Shown here: piece after piece, positions 1 through 8,965 of the stretch
Layout of the letters: each line of letters begins with the position of its first letter
Numbering within the stretch: the first letter of the stretch is position 1
Source: Clostridiales bacterium
GTDB lineage: Bacteria; Bacillota; Clostridia; Lachnospirales; Lachnospiraceae
Assembly: GCA_021203365.1 (NCBI GenBank)
Contig: JAJQBI010000073.1
Span: 1 to 44,516, forward strand
DNA: 44,516 nucleotides
Reading direction: 5' to 3'
Program-made: the position numbers and the translations under genes
Notes under the pieces: model-generated
Database searches by the model: none
What the model was told of the DNA's origin: nothing
Seen by the model: the letters and a program-made list of their open reading frames with translations, nothing else

Positions 1-120
1 GAAAAAAATGAATTTAAAGATCTGAGAAAACCCGTGCGGATGACGGATGAATTCGAAATATCTGTTGCTATTATACTTTCTCATGACGGAAATTGCAATA
101 TCCAAATGTATAAAAGTTAA
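1..120 (+). CDS. C-terminal end of an upstream gene (partial)
   Basis: The first frame is open from base 1 to a TAA at 118-120, giving 39 residues that end in NIQMYKS. The composition is protein-like, with mixed charged and hydrophobic residues, and the next gene follows after about 130 bases. No family can be recognised from so short a tail, and it could be a chance open stretch. Confidence 0.35.
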   Translation, partial: EKNEFKDLRKPVRMTDEFEISVAIILSHDGNCNIQMYKS

Positions 121-252
121 ATCCCAGGGCTGCGAATCGTGGTATTTTAGGTCATACCGGTTCCGGGACAGTGCTTTTGCGCATATGCTAAACAGGTGAG
201 CAGGAAAAGGATAGGCGGCTCTGCGCGGGCAGGGCGGCGAAGGAGCGGAGGT

Positions 253-1089
253 ATGAGCGAAATCCGATATACAGGGAAAGGCATAGGGGTGGCCGTGCTG
301 GACACGGGTATTTTCCCCCATGTGGATTTTGACGGACGGATCTGGGCCTTTTATGATTTTCTGTCTTATCGGAGACTTCCCTATGACGACAACGGACACG
401 GTACCCATGTCAGCGGAATCATCGCCGGGAGCGGAAAGACTTCCGGGGGAAAATACAGAGGAATGGCGCCGGAGTGCGGAATCATCGCTCTGAAGGTTCT
501 GGACCGCTATGGAAACGGCAATAAGGAAGACGTGATCCGGGCGCTTTCCTGGATCCGAAGCCACAGAGAAAAATACAGGATCCGGGTGGTAAATATTTCT
601 GTGGGGACCACCTGCAGGACAAAGGGGGATCAGGACCTCCTTCTGAAAGGGGTGGATGATCTGTGGGACGAAGGCCTGAACATTGTGGCCGCGGCCGGTA
701 ACCTGGGCCCGGCGCCGGGAAGCGTGACGGCACCGGGATCCAGTAAGAAGGTGATCACAGTGGGTTCCAGCGACATGCTGGAGGGCCGCATCGGTGTCTC
801 CGGGCGGGGACCCACGGCGGAATGTGTGTGTAAACCAGATATTGTAGCCCCCGGAAACCGGATCACCTCCTGCATTCCAGGTTACCCCTGTACCTATGGC
901 CAGAAAAGCGGCACGTCCATGTCCACGCCTCTTATTTCCGGCGCCATTGCCTGTATGCTGGAGAAAAATCCGGATCTCTCCAATCTGGAGATCAAAAAAA
1001 GGCTGATGGATTCCGCCGAAGATCTGGGATTCCCTCAAAACCAGCAGGGATGGGGACAATTTGACTGTCAGAGGTTTTTTTCTCTTTGA
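253..1089 (+). CDS. S8 family subtilisin-like serine peptidase
   Basis: A compact subtilase of 278 residues. The catalytic triad is visible: Asp17 in VLDTGI, His49 in NGHGTHVSG and Ser222 in GTSMSTPLISG, with the oxyanion Asn150 in AAAGN. There is no signal peptide and almost no sequence before the catalytic Asp, so it resembles intracellular or pro-domain-less clostridial subtilases rather than secreted subtilisin; cytoplasmic action is inferred. I chose ATG 253 because GGAGGT lies just upstream. A GTG at 196 would add an Arg/Gly-rich stretch of 19 residues but has a weaker binding site. The gene stands alone, and isocitrate dehydrogenase after it has its own promoter. Substrate unknown. Confidence 0.9.
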   Translation: MSEIRYTGKGIGVAVLDTGIFPHVDFDGRIWAFYDFLSYRRLPYDDNGHGTHVSGIIAGSGKTSGGKYRGMAPECGIIALKVLDRYGNGNKEDVIRALSWIRSHREKYRIRVVNISVGTTCRTKGDQDLLLKGVDDLWDEGLNIVAAAGNLGPAPGSVTAPGSSKKVITVGSSDMLEGRIGVSGRGPTAECVCKPDIVAPGNRITSCIPGYPCTYGQKSGTSMSTPLISGAIACMLEKNPDLSNLEIKKRLMDSAEDLGFPQNQQGWGQFDCQRFFSL

Positions 1090-1135
1090 TTTTTTATCCA
1101 CATTTCCGAAGTTTCCCACGTTCCGGGTAAAAGTG

Positions 1136-1164
1136 TTGACGTAAAAATTCATTTTTAGTAAAAT
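1136..1164 (+). promoter_or_regulatory. Sigma-A-type promoter of icd
   Basis: TTGACG at 1136-1141 and TAAAAT at 1159-1164 are separated by 17 bp, about 70 bases before the icd start. Both boxes match the housekeeping consensus in five of six positions. Confidence 0.75.
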
Positions 1165-1234
1165 GTTTGAGAAATGTAAAATAGTTCACACAATTTAAGT
1201 ACGCGCAGGCTTAAGGGCCAACAGGAGGAAAATT

Positions 1235-2431
1235 ATGGAAAAAATTAAGATGAACACACCCCTTGTGGAAATGGACGGCGACGAAATGACAAGAATTCTC
1301 TGGAGGATGGTCAAGGACGAGCTTCTGCTTCCTTATGTTGACCTGAAAACAGAATACTATGACCTGGGTCTTAAGAGCCGCAATGAGACCGGAGATCAGA
1401 TCACCGTCGATGCGGCCAACGCTACGAAGAAATACGGAGTCGCCGTGAAATGCGCCACCATCACACCCAACGTGGCCCGAATGTCTGAATATGACCTGAA
1501 GGAGATGTATAAGAGCCCCAACGGCACCATCCGTGCCATTCTGGACGGAACGGTTTTCCGCGCTCCCATTGTTGTGAAAGGGATTGAACCCTGTGTGAAA
1601 AACTGGAAAAAGCCTATTACCCTGGCCCGTCATGCCTATGGGGATGTTTACCGGAATACGGAATTTTATGTGGATAAACCCGGAGACGCCTATCTGGTAT
1701 TTAAGGCGGACGACGGTGAGGAGCGCAGCAGCCGGATCCAGCGGTTTGAGGGCTGCGGCGTGGTGCAGGGCATGCACAATCTCAGTGATTCCATTTTCAG
1801 CTTTGCAAGGAGCTGCTTTAACTACGCGCTGGACACAAAGCAGGATGTGTGGTTTGGTTCCAAGGACACCATATCCAAGACCTACGACGGGAAATTCAAG
1901 GAGATTTTCCAGCAGGTTTATGAAAACGAGTTTAAAGAGAAAATGGACGCGGCCGGTCTGGTCTATTTCTACAGTCTGATCGATGACATCGTGGCCCGCG
2001 TGATGAAGTCTGAAGGCGGCTTTATCTGGGCCTGCAAGAACTACGACGGCGATGTGATGAGCGATATGGTTTCCTCCGCCTTCGGCTCTCTGGCCATGAT
2101 GACCTCGGTTCTGGTTTCCCCTAACGGATATTATGAGTATGAGGCGGCCCACGGGACGGTACAGAGACATTATTACCGTCATCTGGAGGGAAAAGAGACC
2201 TCCACCAATTCCATCGCCACCATTTTTGCCTGGACCGGCGCCCTTCGCAAGCGGGGAGAGCTGGACGGAAACACAGAGCTTTCCGCCTTTGCGGACCGGC
2301 TTGAGAAGGCCGTTGTGGACACGGTGGAGAACGGAAAAATGACGAAGGATCTGGCTCTGATCACCACCCTTGAAAATGTGCAGGTTCTGAACAGCCGGGA
2401 CTTTATTCTGGCGGTGAAAGAGAACCTGTGA
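1235..2431 (+). CDS. icd: NADP-dependent isocitrate dehydrogenase
   Basis: It converts isocitrate to 2-oxoglutarate and CO2 with reduction of NADP+, supplying carbon for glutamate synthesis in the cytoplasm. At 398 residues it belongs to the homodimeric subfamily otherwise known from eukaryotes (IDH1/IDH2-like) and not to the E. coli type. Family features visible are ATITPNVARM near residue 75, the substrate-binding stretch KSPNGTIRAIL, TVFRAPIVV, the metal-binding Asp in YFYSLIDDIVA and the C-terminal EAAHGTVQRH and TNSIATIFAW motifs. AGGAGG lies 7 bases before the ATG and a promoter lies upstream. The RNase H gene follows after 20 bases and may be cotranscribed. No aconitase or citrate synthase gene is nearby. 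Confidence 0.97.
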   Translation: MEKIKMNTPLVEMDGDEMTRILWRMVKDELLLPYVDLKTEYYDLGLKSRNETGDQITVDAANATKKYGVAVKCATITPNVARMSEYDLKEMYKSPNGTIRAILDGTVFRAPIVVKGIEPCVKNWKKPITLARHAYGDVYRNTEFYVDKPGDAYLVFKADDGEERSSRIQRFEGCGVVQGMHNLSDSIFSFARSCFNYALDTKQDVWFGSKDTISKTYDGKFKEIFQQVYENEFKEKMDAAGLVYFYSLIDDIVARVMKSEGGFIWACKNYDGDVMSDMVSSAFGSLAMMTSVLVSPNGYYEYEAAHGTVQRHYYRHLEGKETSTNSIATIFAWTGALRKRGELDGNTELSAFADRLEKAVVDTVENGKMTKDLALITTLENVQVLNSRDFILAVKENL

Positions 2432-2451
2432 TCCGCGTCCGAGGTATTTGA

Positions 2452-3144
2452 ATGGCAAAGCAGAAATATTATGCGGTAAAGGCGGGAAGAAAACCGGGGA
2501 TCTACACCACCTGGGCTCAGTGTGAAGCCCAGGTGCGAGGTTTTTCCGGTCAGAAATACAAGTCCTTTCCCACGATGGAACAGGCCTGCGCTTATATGGA
2601 GGAGGGATCCGTAAGATCGGATCCCCTTCCCTTATCCGCAGATGCCGGTTCCGTAAAAAAAGAAAATCTGAAAATTGATGACCTTCTTCAAAGGCTGCCG
2701 GAGGATGAGACGGTGGCCTTTGTGGACGGAAGCTATGACCCTTCTGTGGAGATGTCCGCCTTTGGAGCGGTCCTTTTTGGAGCCGGAGGGGAGAAGACCA
2801 TCCTCTGTGAAGCCTTTGGTGAAGAAAAGGGGGAGGTCTTTCTTTCTCACAGAAACGTGGCCGCGGAGCTGGAGGGCGTCCGTGCCGCCGTTTCCTGGGC
2901 TGTGGACCATGGAAAGCGGAAAATTACAGTTTTTTACGATTACACGGGGATTGAACAGTGGGCCGACGGCAGCTGGAGGGCAAAAACGGAGGTCACACAG
3001 GAATACGTTTCCTTTATCCGGGAAAAAAAGGAGCGGATTTCCATGGAATTCCGGAAGGTTCCCGCCCATAAGGGCGTTGCATTTAATGAGGAGGCGGACA
3101 AAATCGCGAAGGAGGCTATCCTGGAACGGATCCGCAATGAGTAG
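2452..3144 (+). CDS. Ribonuclease H with N-terminal viroplasmin-like domain
   Basis: A 230-residue protein with two domains. Residues 4-50 (YYAVKAGRKPGIYTTW through CAYM) form the caulimovirus-viroplasmin/RNase HI N-terminal domain that binds RNA:DNA hybrid. Residues 86-225 are an RNase HI fold that cleaves the RNA strand of hybrids. Likely catalytic acids are Asp92 (FVDGS), Glu139 (AAELEG), Asp163 (FYDYTG) and Asp216 (EEADKIA). The linker at 50-85 is variable. This layout is common in clostridia, where it acts in primer or R-loop removal. It starts 20 bases after icd with a weak binding site. Confidence 0.92.
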   Translation: MAKQKYYAVKAGRKPGIYTTWAQCEAQVRGFSGQKYKSFPTMEQACAYMEEGSVRSDPLPLSADAGSVKKENLKIDDLLQRLPEDETVAFVDGSYDPSVEMSAFGAVLFGAGGEKTILCEAFGEEKGEVFLSHRNVAAELEGVRAAVSWAVDHGKRKITVFYDYTGIEQWADGSWRAKTEVTQEYVSFIREKKERISMEFRKVPAHKGVAFNEEADKIAKEAILERIRNE

Positions 3145-3272
3145 GAAGTTCACCTTGCGTCAGGGATAATCTTTCATGAAGCTTCTGTCCTCAGTCGTAA
3201 GTTCACAGGCTTTTCACATCTGACTCAAATATTCAACACATTTGTCTTATAAAGTAGTAAAGAGTATTTCCG

Positions 3273-5801
3273 ATGGAAAGTGAGGTCGATGTGATATGGC
3301 GGCAGCAGGCGGCAGAAAAAAGAGAAGAAGGAAAAAAAATACTGATTGTAGCCATCATTCTGGTTCTGATCCTTGGGATCGGGGCTTTTGTGTTTCTGCG
3401 GTTTGGAGGAATGCGGATCCTGATGATGATGGGAATGTCCCAGCAGACAGAGGAGACAGCGGTGAGCTCGGCGCAGACGGCCACGGCCACTATTGGGAGC
3501 ATTTCCAACACCATTGTGGGAACCGGGAATCTGGAGCTGGACGACGCGGACTCCATAACCGTGCCGTCTGGAATCGAGATCGAGGAGGTCCTGGTGGAGA
3601 GCGGCGATACGGTGACAAAGGGACAGACCCTGGCCACTGTGGATGAGTCTTCGATCCTGGAAGCCATGGAGGATGTGCAGGATGAGATCAGCTCTCTGGA
3701 CTCCCAGATCCAGGAAATACTGGACGAGGATGACGCGGAAACCATCGATTCCTCTGTGGAGGGAAGGGTGAAGGTGATCTATGCCTCCGCGGACGAAGAT
3801 ATCTCGGATATAATGCTGGAAAACGGGGCTCTGATGCTTTTATCTCTGGATGGGTATATGGCGGTGGATCTGTCCCTGGTTTCCGGTGTGTCGGAAGACG
3901 ATACGGTTACGGTGGAGCTTTCCTCCGGAACACAGGTCAGCGGAACGGTGGAAACCGTATCCGCGACTCAGTGTACGGTTATACTTACGGATTACGGGAC
4001 CACCTATGGAGATACAGTGACCGTGTACGACAGTGAGGGAGCCGTTCTGGGAACCGGAGAGTTATATATCCATCAGCAGCTGGCCATTACAGGAACCGCG
4101 GGGATCATTGATTCCGTGGATGTCTCTCTGAATCAGAAGGTATATGAGGATACCACCCTGTTCACCCTGGAGGGTACGGAAGGGCAGACGGAGTACGAAT
4201 CCCTTCTGGCGCAGCGGGAGGCAAAAACCGAAACCCTGCAGAAGCTCATCGCCCTGAAAAAGAATCCGGTGATCACCGCCGAGGAAAGCGGTACGGTGGT
4301 CAGCGTGAATGTCTCTTCCAGTACCACGACGAGCTCGGGCAGCAGCTCCTCCAGCTCAGCCACTGTGTCTATGACCTCTTATTCCTCCGGAAGCGTCTCT
4401 TCAAAAACCACCACTTCCAGGGCCGCGGTGATTTCCCTGTCTTTTACAGACGGAGGGGATACGGTTACTTCGGAATCCTCCGCTGCCGTGGCCTATGCCA
4501 GTGACTTTACATCGGAAAGTACGGAGGAAACCTCGGATACGACTCTTGCCTTTTCTGTGGTGGGAAGCGGAAGCTGCACCGCCTCTTCCCTTGTAATTCC
4601 CGTACCCGCTACCGGCGGTACTCCGGTTACCTCCGTGACTGCGGCGGACGGGTCTTATACGGGTGTGATTTCATGGAGCCCCTCCGCGTCCACCTTCGCG
4701 GAGGAGACTACCTACAGTGCGGCCATAACTCTTACCGCGGCGGACGGGTATGTGTTTGGAAGCGGCAGCATTGTATCCTGTGAGACCGGAACCCTTTCCG
4801 GGAAAATTCTTTCTTCAGACGGGAAGACGCTGATGTTTACAATTACCTTCCCGGCTACTGCATCTTCTCTGGCGGAGGCTACGGCGACGCCTACACCGAC
4901 GCCTTCGCCGACCCCCACAGTTACCTCCGGGGCGTCCTCGTCCCAGGAGAGCAGTGACGATCTGACAGATGGGGAGAGCACAGAAGAGACAACCGGCGAA
5001 AGCAGTGCTTCCTCTGCGTCCGGCAGCACAAGTGGGACGGCCTCTTCCATGTCCGGAAGTGCGTCGTCCAGCGGCTCTTCCTCCGGTACTACCTCCTCGG
5101 TCAGCACAGGCACGTCGGACTCTTCCTCCGACGCGTCCAGTACAACGACTACCGCCAGTACATCCTCCTCTGACTACAGCACGGATGTAACCGCCTTTAC
5201 GGTTTCCCCATCAGACAGCATGCTCCTTGAGGTGAGCGTGGATGAGCTGGATATCAATTCCGTGGAGGTGGGACAGGAAGCGGTGGTGACACTGGACGCC
5301 ATTGAGGATGAGGAATTTACCGGCGAGGTGACCTCGGTGGGAAGCACAGCCAGCGTAAGCGGCGGCGTGGCGAAATATACGGTGGTTCTGTCCATTCCGG
5401 CGGACAGCCGCATGAAGCAGGGAATGAACGCATCCGCCACCATTACCATTGAGACCAGCGAAAATGTGGTTACCATTCCGGTAAACGCTCTTCAGGAGCA
5501 GGGGAATTCTGTTTTCGTGTATACAGAGCAGGATGAGGACGGCACCCTTTCCGGTGAGGTGGAGGTGACCACCGGTCTGTCCGACGGGGATACGGTTGAG
5601 ATCACGGAAGGCCTGTCTGAGGGGGATGTGGTATATTATAACCGTACCGGAAGCACCAGCAGCTCCGGAGACAGTTTTGATATGGGAAGCTTTGATATGA
5701 GCGATTTCGGCAGCTTTGACTCCGGGGATATGCCCAGTGGCGGCGGAGGCGGCGGCAACATGGGAGGCGGAGGCGGCGGCTCCATGCCTGGCGGTATGTA
5801 A
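3273..5801 (+). CDS. MacA/HlyD-type efflux membrane-fusion adaptor, unusually large
   Basis: This is the extracytoplasmic adaptor of the MacB-like transporter encoded directly downstream. It has 842 residues, about twice the usual MacA/YknX length. One membrane helix spans about 23-42. A lipoyl-like half-motif lies near 94-123 (VESGDTVTKGQTLATVD), with a second half near 275-303 followed by a short helical segment at 307-331. A Ser-rich stretch follows, then an Ig-like domain at about 425-530 containing ITLTAADGYVF, then a Thr/Pro and Ser/Gly linker, then the beta-barrel and membrane-proximal part at 650-800. The tail is Asp/Ser/Phe and poly-Gly rich. GTG 3291, with GAGG just upstream, is an alternative start. 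Export substrate unknown; a peptide or macrolide-like compound is typical for the family. Confidence 0.88.
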   Translation: MESEVDVIWRQQAAEKREEGKKILIVAIILVLILGIGAFVFLRFGGMRILMMMGMSQQTEETAVSSAQTATATIGSISNTIVGTGNLELDDADSITVPSGIEIEEVLVESGDTVTKGQTLATVDESSILEAMEDVQDEISSLDSQIQEILDEDDAETIDSSVEGRVKVIYASADEDISDIMLENGALMLLSLDGYMAVDLSLVSGVSEDDTVTVELSSGTQVSGTVETVSATQCTVILTDYGTTYGDTVTVYDSEGAVLGTGELYIHQQLAITGTAGIIDSVDVSLNQKVYEDTTLFTLEGTEGQTEYESLLAQREAKTETLQKLIALKKNPVITAEESGTVVSVNVSSSTTTSSGSSSSSSATVSMTSYSSGSVSSKTTTSRAAVISLSFTDGGDTVTSESSAAVAYASDFTSESTEETSDTTLAFSVVGSGSCTASSLVIPVPATGGTPVTSVTAADGSYTGVISWSPSASTFAEETTYSAAITLTAADGYVFGSGSIVSCETGTLSGKILSSDGKTLMFTITFPATASSLAEATATPTPTPSPTPTVTSGASSSQESSDDLTDGESTEETTGESSASSASGSTSGTASSMSGSASSSGSSSGTTSSVSTGTSDSSSDASSTTTTASTSSSDYSTDVTAFTVSPSDSMLLEVSVDELDINSVEVGQEAVVTLDAIEDEEFTGEVTSVGSTASVSGGVAKYTVVLSIPADSRMKQGMNASATITIETSENVVTIPVNALQEQGNSVFVYTEQDEDGTLSGEVEVTTGLSDGDTVEITEGLSEGDVVYYNRTGSTSSSGDSFDMGSFDMSDFGSFDSGDMPSGGGGGGNMGGGGGGSMPGGM

Positions 5802-5814
5802 AGGCGGTGGAGCG

Positions 5815-6486
5815 ATGATTACCTTCAAAGATGTGTGTAAGACCTATTATATCGGTGACGACGTGGTACACGCCTTGGATCATGCAAATATGGAAATTCA
5901 GGAGGGAGAATTTGTCAGTATTATCGGTCCCTCCGGCAGCGGAAAATCCACTCTGATGAACATTGTGGGATGTCTTGACATGGCGGACGAGGGGGAATAT
6001 ATCCTGGACGGGATTTCCATTGAGGATTACTCTGAGCGGCAGCTTGCCAAAATAAGAAACCGGAAAATCGGGTTTATTTTCCAAAATTTTAATCTTCTGC
6101 CCAAGCTCACCGCGGAGGAAAATGTGGAGCTTCCCCTGATCTATCAGAGAGTCGGGCGAAGAGAGCGAAGAGAGCGTGTGCGGGAGGCTCTTGAGAAAGT
6201 GGAGCTGGCCAACCGGATGAATCATCGGCCTACGGAGCTCTCCGGAGGGCAGCAGCAGCGTGTGGCCATTGCCAGGGCCCTGGTGACAAGACCGTCCCTC
6301 TTCCTGGCAGATGAGCCCACAGGCAATCTGGATTCCAAGACCGGAAAAGAAATTATGAAGCTTTTTCATGAGCTGCACAGAGCCGGAAATACCATTGTCC
6401 TGATTACCCATGACAATTCCGTGGCGGATGAGGCGGAGCGGAAAATTCACATTCGAGACGGACATGTAAGCGAGGTGACGGAATGA
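5815..6486 (+). CDS. ABC transporter ATP-binding protein (MacB/LolD-like)
   Basis: This ATPase of 223 residues powers the efflux system. Walker A is GPSGSGKST, the Q-loop is IFQNFNLLP, the signature is [15 protein letters not shown], Walker B is [12 protein letters not shown] and the switch His is in LITHD. These are typical of the MacB/LolD/FtsE group that pairs with FtsX-like permeases. ATG 5815 was chosen because GGTGGAG lies just before it and the protein then begins [11 protein letters not shown], as family members do; the open frame upstream overlaps the adaptor gene. It lies 13 bases after the adaptor and overlaps the permease start by ATGA. Confidence 0.96.
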   Translation: MITFKDVCKTYYIGDDVVHALDHANMEIQEGEFVSIIGPSGSGKSTLMNIVGCLDMADEGEYILDGISIEDYSERQLAKIRNRKIGFIFQNFNLLPKLTAEENVELPLIYQRVGRRERRERVREALEKVELANRMNHRPTELSGGQQQRVAIARALVTRPSLFLADEPTGNLDSKTGKEIMKLFHELHRAGNTIVLITHDNSVADEAERKIHIRDGHVSEVTE

Positions 6487-7691
6487 TCTTTCAATCGGTG
6501 AAAATGGCGTGGCACGCAGTCGTGTCCAATAAATTTCGTACCTTTCTTACTATGCTGGGAATTATCATCGGCGTTGTGGCCCTGATTGTTCTGGTGTCTA
6601 TCGCCAACGGAGCCACCACCTCGGTGACGGATACCATTTCCAGCATGGGCTCGGATTATATTATGGTTACGATCTCGGACGACAAGGAAAAACCGCTTCG
6701 CTGGGATGACCTGAATGATTTTCTGGAGTCCGATGAGGTGGAAGCGGTGGCTCCCGTCTCCATGAGCAGCGTAACGGCAAAGACCTCCTATACGGACGGA
6801 ACCATGAGCATTATCGGAACCAGCGGGGGATACGCGGACATTATGGACCTGGAGCTCTCCACCGGCCGTTTTATTAAGAATGTGGATATGGAAAACAGCT
6901 CCTATGTGGTTATTCTTACCGCAGACACCGCCACGGAGCTTCTGGGGCGGACGGATGTGGTGGGGGAGAGTGTGAAGCTGGACGGCATGAGTTTTCTGGT
7001 TGTGGGGGTTCTGGAAGAGGAAGAGGATTCCCTGACGAGTTCCAGTTTTTCAAGCTCTGATGAGGATTCCACCACAGTGAGTCTTCAGGGGTATATTCCC
7101 TATTCAACCATGACCAGAATCTCGGACAGCGTACTGGATGTGACACAGTTCTATGCATCGGCCACCAGTGAAGACAGTCTGGATTATGCGGAAGAGGAAC
7201 TGACGGAAATGCTTCTGGAGCGGTTCAATGAGGACGAAGACGCTTTTTCCATATCAGATACAGCGACCGTTATGGAAGCCATGAGCTCAGTAACAAGCAC
7301 ATTGTCCCTGATGATTGGCGGAATCGCGGCCATTTCCCTTCTGGTGGGCGGCATCGGGATTATGAATATCATGCTGGTTTCTGTGACAGAGAGGACGAAG
7401 GAAATCGGTATTCGGAAGGCCATAGGAGCCGGGAGGTGGACGATCATGCTTCAGTTCCTGATCGAGGCACTGATAGTCAGCCTGATGGGCTGTGGGATTG
7501 GAATTCTTCTTTCCTGGGTCAGCCTGAAGGTGGCAGGTATGTTCATTACATCCATGAGCTTTTCCATGTCCAAAGACGTAGCCGTTATATCTGTAGTTTT
7601 TTCCGGAATTATCGGAATTGTGTTCGGCATTTATCCGGCCAATAAGGCTGCCAGGAAAAAACCCATCGATGCTCTGCACTATGGTGGGTAA
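6483..7691 (+). CDS. ABC transporter permease, MacB/FtsX type
   Basis: A permease of 402 residues with the MacB topology: one helix at about 20-43 (TMLGIIIGVVALIVLV), a large extracytoplasmic MacB_PCD domain at about 45-270, and three helices near 280-305, 330-350 and 365-385. The stretch ERTKEIGIRKAIGA between helices 2 and 3 is the FtsX coupling motif, and the end PANKAARKKPIDAL is typical of the family. The extracytoplasmic domain has a Ser/Asp/Glu-rich insert near 180-200. Its start overlaps the ATPase stop by ATGA, which implies translational coupling. In homologues (MacAB, YknXYZ) this type drives export of peptides or drugs by mechanotransmission; the substrate here is unknown. Confidence 0.95.
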   Translation: MIFQSVKMAWHAVVSNKFRTFLTMLGIIIGVVALIVLVSIANGATTSVTDTISSMGSDYIMVTISDDKEKPLRWDDLNDFLESDEVEAVAPVSMSSVTAKTSYTDGTMSIIGTSGGYADIMDLELSTGRFIKNVDMENSSYVVILTADTATELLGRTDVVGESVKLDGMSFLVVGVLEEEEDSLTSSSFSSSDEDSTTVSLQGYIPYSTMTRISDSVLDVTQFYASATSEDSLDYAEEELTEMLLERFNEDEDAFSISDTATVMEAMSSVTSTLSLMIGGIAAISLLVGGIGIMNIMLVSVTERTKEIGIRKAIGAGRWTIMLQFLIEALIVSLMGCGIGILLSWVSLKVAGMFITSMSFSMSKDVAVISVVFSGIIGIVFGIYPANKAARKKPIDALHYGG

Positions 7692-7719
7692 GCAGCAGGA
7701 AATTCAGATCTGGTTCAGC

Positions 7720-7760
7720 GAAAAGAAAGCGCAGTGTGAATGCTGGGCTTTCTTTTCGGG
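7720..7760 (+). terminator. Rho-independent terminator of the efflux operon
   Basis: The arms AAAAGAAAGC and GCTTTCTTTT pair perfectly, with an inner CAG/CTG pairing. The structure begins about 30 bases after the permease stop. Confidence 0.7.
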
Positions 7761-7786
7761 TTCTGGAAATTTTCTCCAATTTATGG

Positions 7787-7815
7787 GTGACAAACAGCCG
7801 GTTATGTAATATAAT
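7787..7815 (+). promoter_or_regulatory. Promoter of the DUF6077-like gene
   Basis: GTGACA at 7787-7792 and TATAAT at 7810-7815 are 17 bp apart, about 40 bases before the ATG at 7856. Confidence 0.65.
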
Positions 7816-7855
7816 TTATAATTGTTCATAACAATTTTGTAACAGGAGGAAGGAA

Positions 7856-8899
7856 ATGAACCTTTCCATTGTACCGCAGACCGTGCTTGCCCTTCTGTGG
7901 CTTCTTGTCATTCCGTGCTGTGCGGGCGCACCTTTTTTAAGACAGACAAAGCTGTGTACCCTGGGAGAGTGTCTTCTGGCGGGATATCTGTTTATGTTTT
8001 CCCTGATGGAGATTCTGGCGCTTCCGCTGCTCATGGCGGATGCCCCTCTTCATATCCTGATCTGGATTTATGGAGCCTTATGTATTATTATGGCAATATT
8101 GGGTATTGTCAGTCTGTTCCGCAATCACGCGGAGATCCCGGAACAGATAAAAAACGGGATTTTACAGGCCTCGCCCTGGCTTTGGGCGGCGATTGCAATG
8201 ATCGTGATCCAGGTGATTATTGTGATTATCTACGCGCATATGGATGCGGATGACGCCTTTTATATCGGGACAGCTACTACAGATGTCTATACGGATACGA
8301 TCTTTTCCATTAATCCGTATACAGGACTGGCATATTCTTCCCGTCCAAGCCGTTATGTTCTTTCTCCGTTTCCGGTTTTCCTTGCGGTGATCAGTGAGCT
8401 CAGCGGAGGAATGTCTCCGGCGATAATGGCTCACACCGTTTTTCCTGCGGTTTTTATTCCATTTTCCTATCTTGTATTTCATTATATCGGAAAAAGATGG
8501 TTCCGCAATGATAAAAGAGGACAGGGAATCTATTTAATGCTCTGCGCTCTTCTGACCTGGTTTTCCGGCTATTCCACCTACAGCTCGGGCAATTTCCAGA
8601 TGGTCCGGATCTGGCAGGGAAAAGGATTTCTTGCGGCAGCCTTTCTTCCGCTGATTTTTTATCTGGGGCTGAGTATTGTTCTGGCGAAGTGGAACCGGTA
8701 TCCATGGATTTTATGGGGGATGGTAAATATAAGCTGCTGCCTTTTGTCTTCCATGGGAATTCTTCTCGCGCCCATATCTATGGCTCTTATCGTTCTTCTG
8801 GGAATTTTTCAGTTCCGGAGTCTGGAACGCACTTTGAAGGGTCTGGCCGGCTGTCTTCCCTCTCTGATATTGGGGATTATTTATCTGGTCATAAGGTGA
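7856..8899 (+). CDS. Polytopic membrane protein, DUF6077-like (possibly frameshifted at its 3' end)
   Basis: The reading frame codes for 347 residues with about nine hydrophobic helices. The stretch GNFQMVRIWQGKGFLAA and the polytopic layout resemble clostridial DUF6077 proteins, a family of unknown function with a glycosyltransferase-C-like appearance; this is recognised from memory and is moderately sure. AGGAGGA lies before the ATG. The frame stops at TGA 8897-8899 directly after a helix. The next frame continues with a natural-looking hydrophilic stretch (TEEQKGIFSQKYAEY) to a TAA at 8971-8973 that overlaps the next gene's start. One lost base near 8893-8896 would explain this. Treat the 3' end as uncertain. 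Confidence 0.75.
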   Translation: MNLSIVPQTVLALLWLLVIPCCAGAPFLRQTKLCTLGECLLAGYLFMFSLMEILALPLLMADAPLHILIWIYGALCIIMAILGIVSLFRNHAEIPEQIKNGILQASPWLWAAIAMIVIQVIIVIIYAHMDADDAFYIGTATTDVYTDTIFSINPYTGLAYSSRPSRYVLSPFPVFLAVISELSGGMSPAIMAHTVFPAVFIPFSYLVFHYIGKRWFRNDKRGQGIYLMLCALLTWFSGYSTYSSGNFQMVRIWQGKGFLAAAFLPLIFYLGLSIVLAKWNRYPWILWGMVNISCCLLSSMGILLAPISMALIVLLGIFQFRSLERTLKGLAGCLPSLILGIIYLVIR

Positions 8900-8965
8900 C
8901 GGAAGAACAGAAAGGCATTTTCTCACAGAAATACGCAGAATATGCCGGGATTCCGGGAGGTTGGG

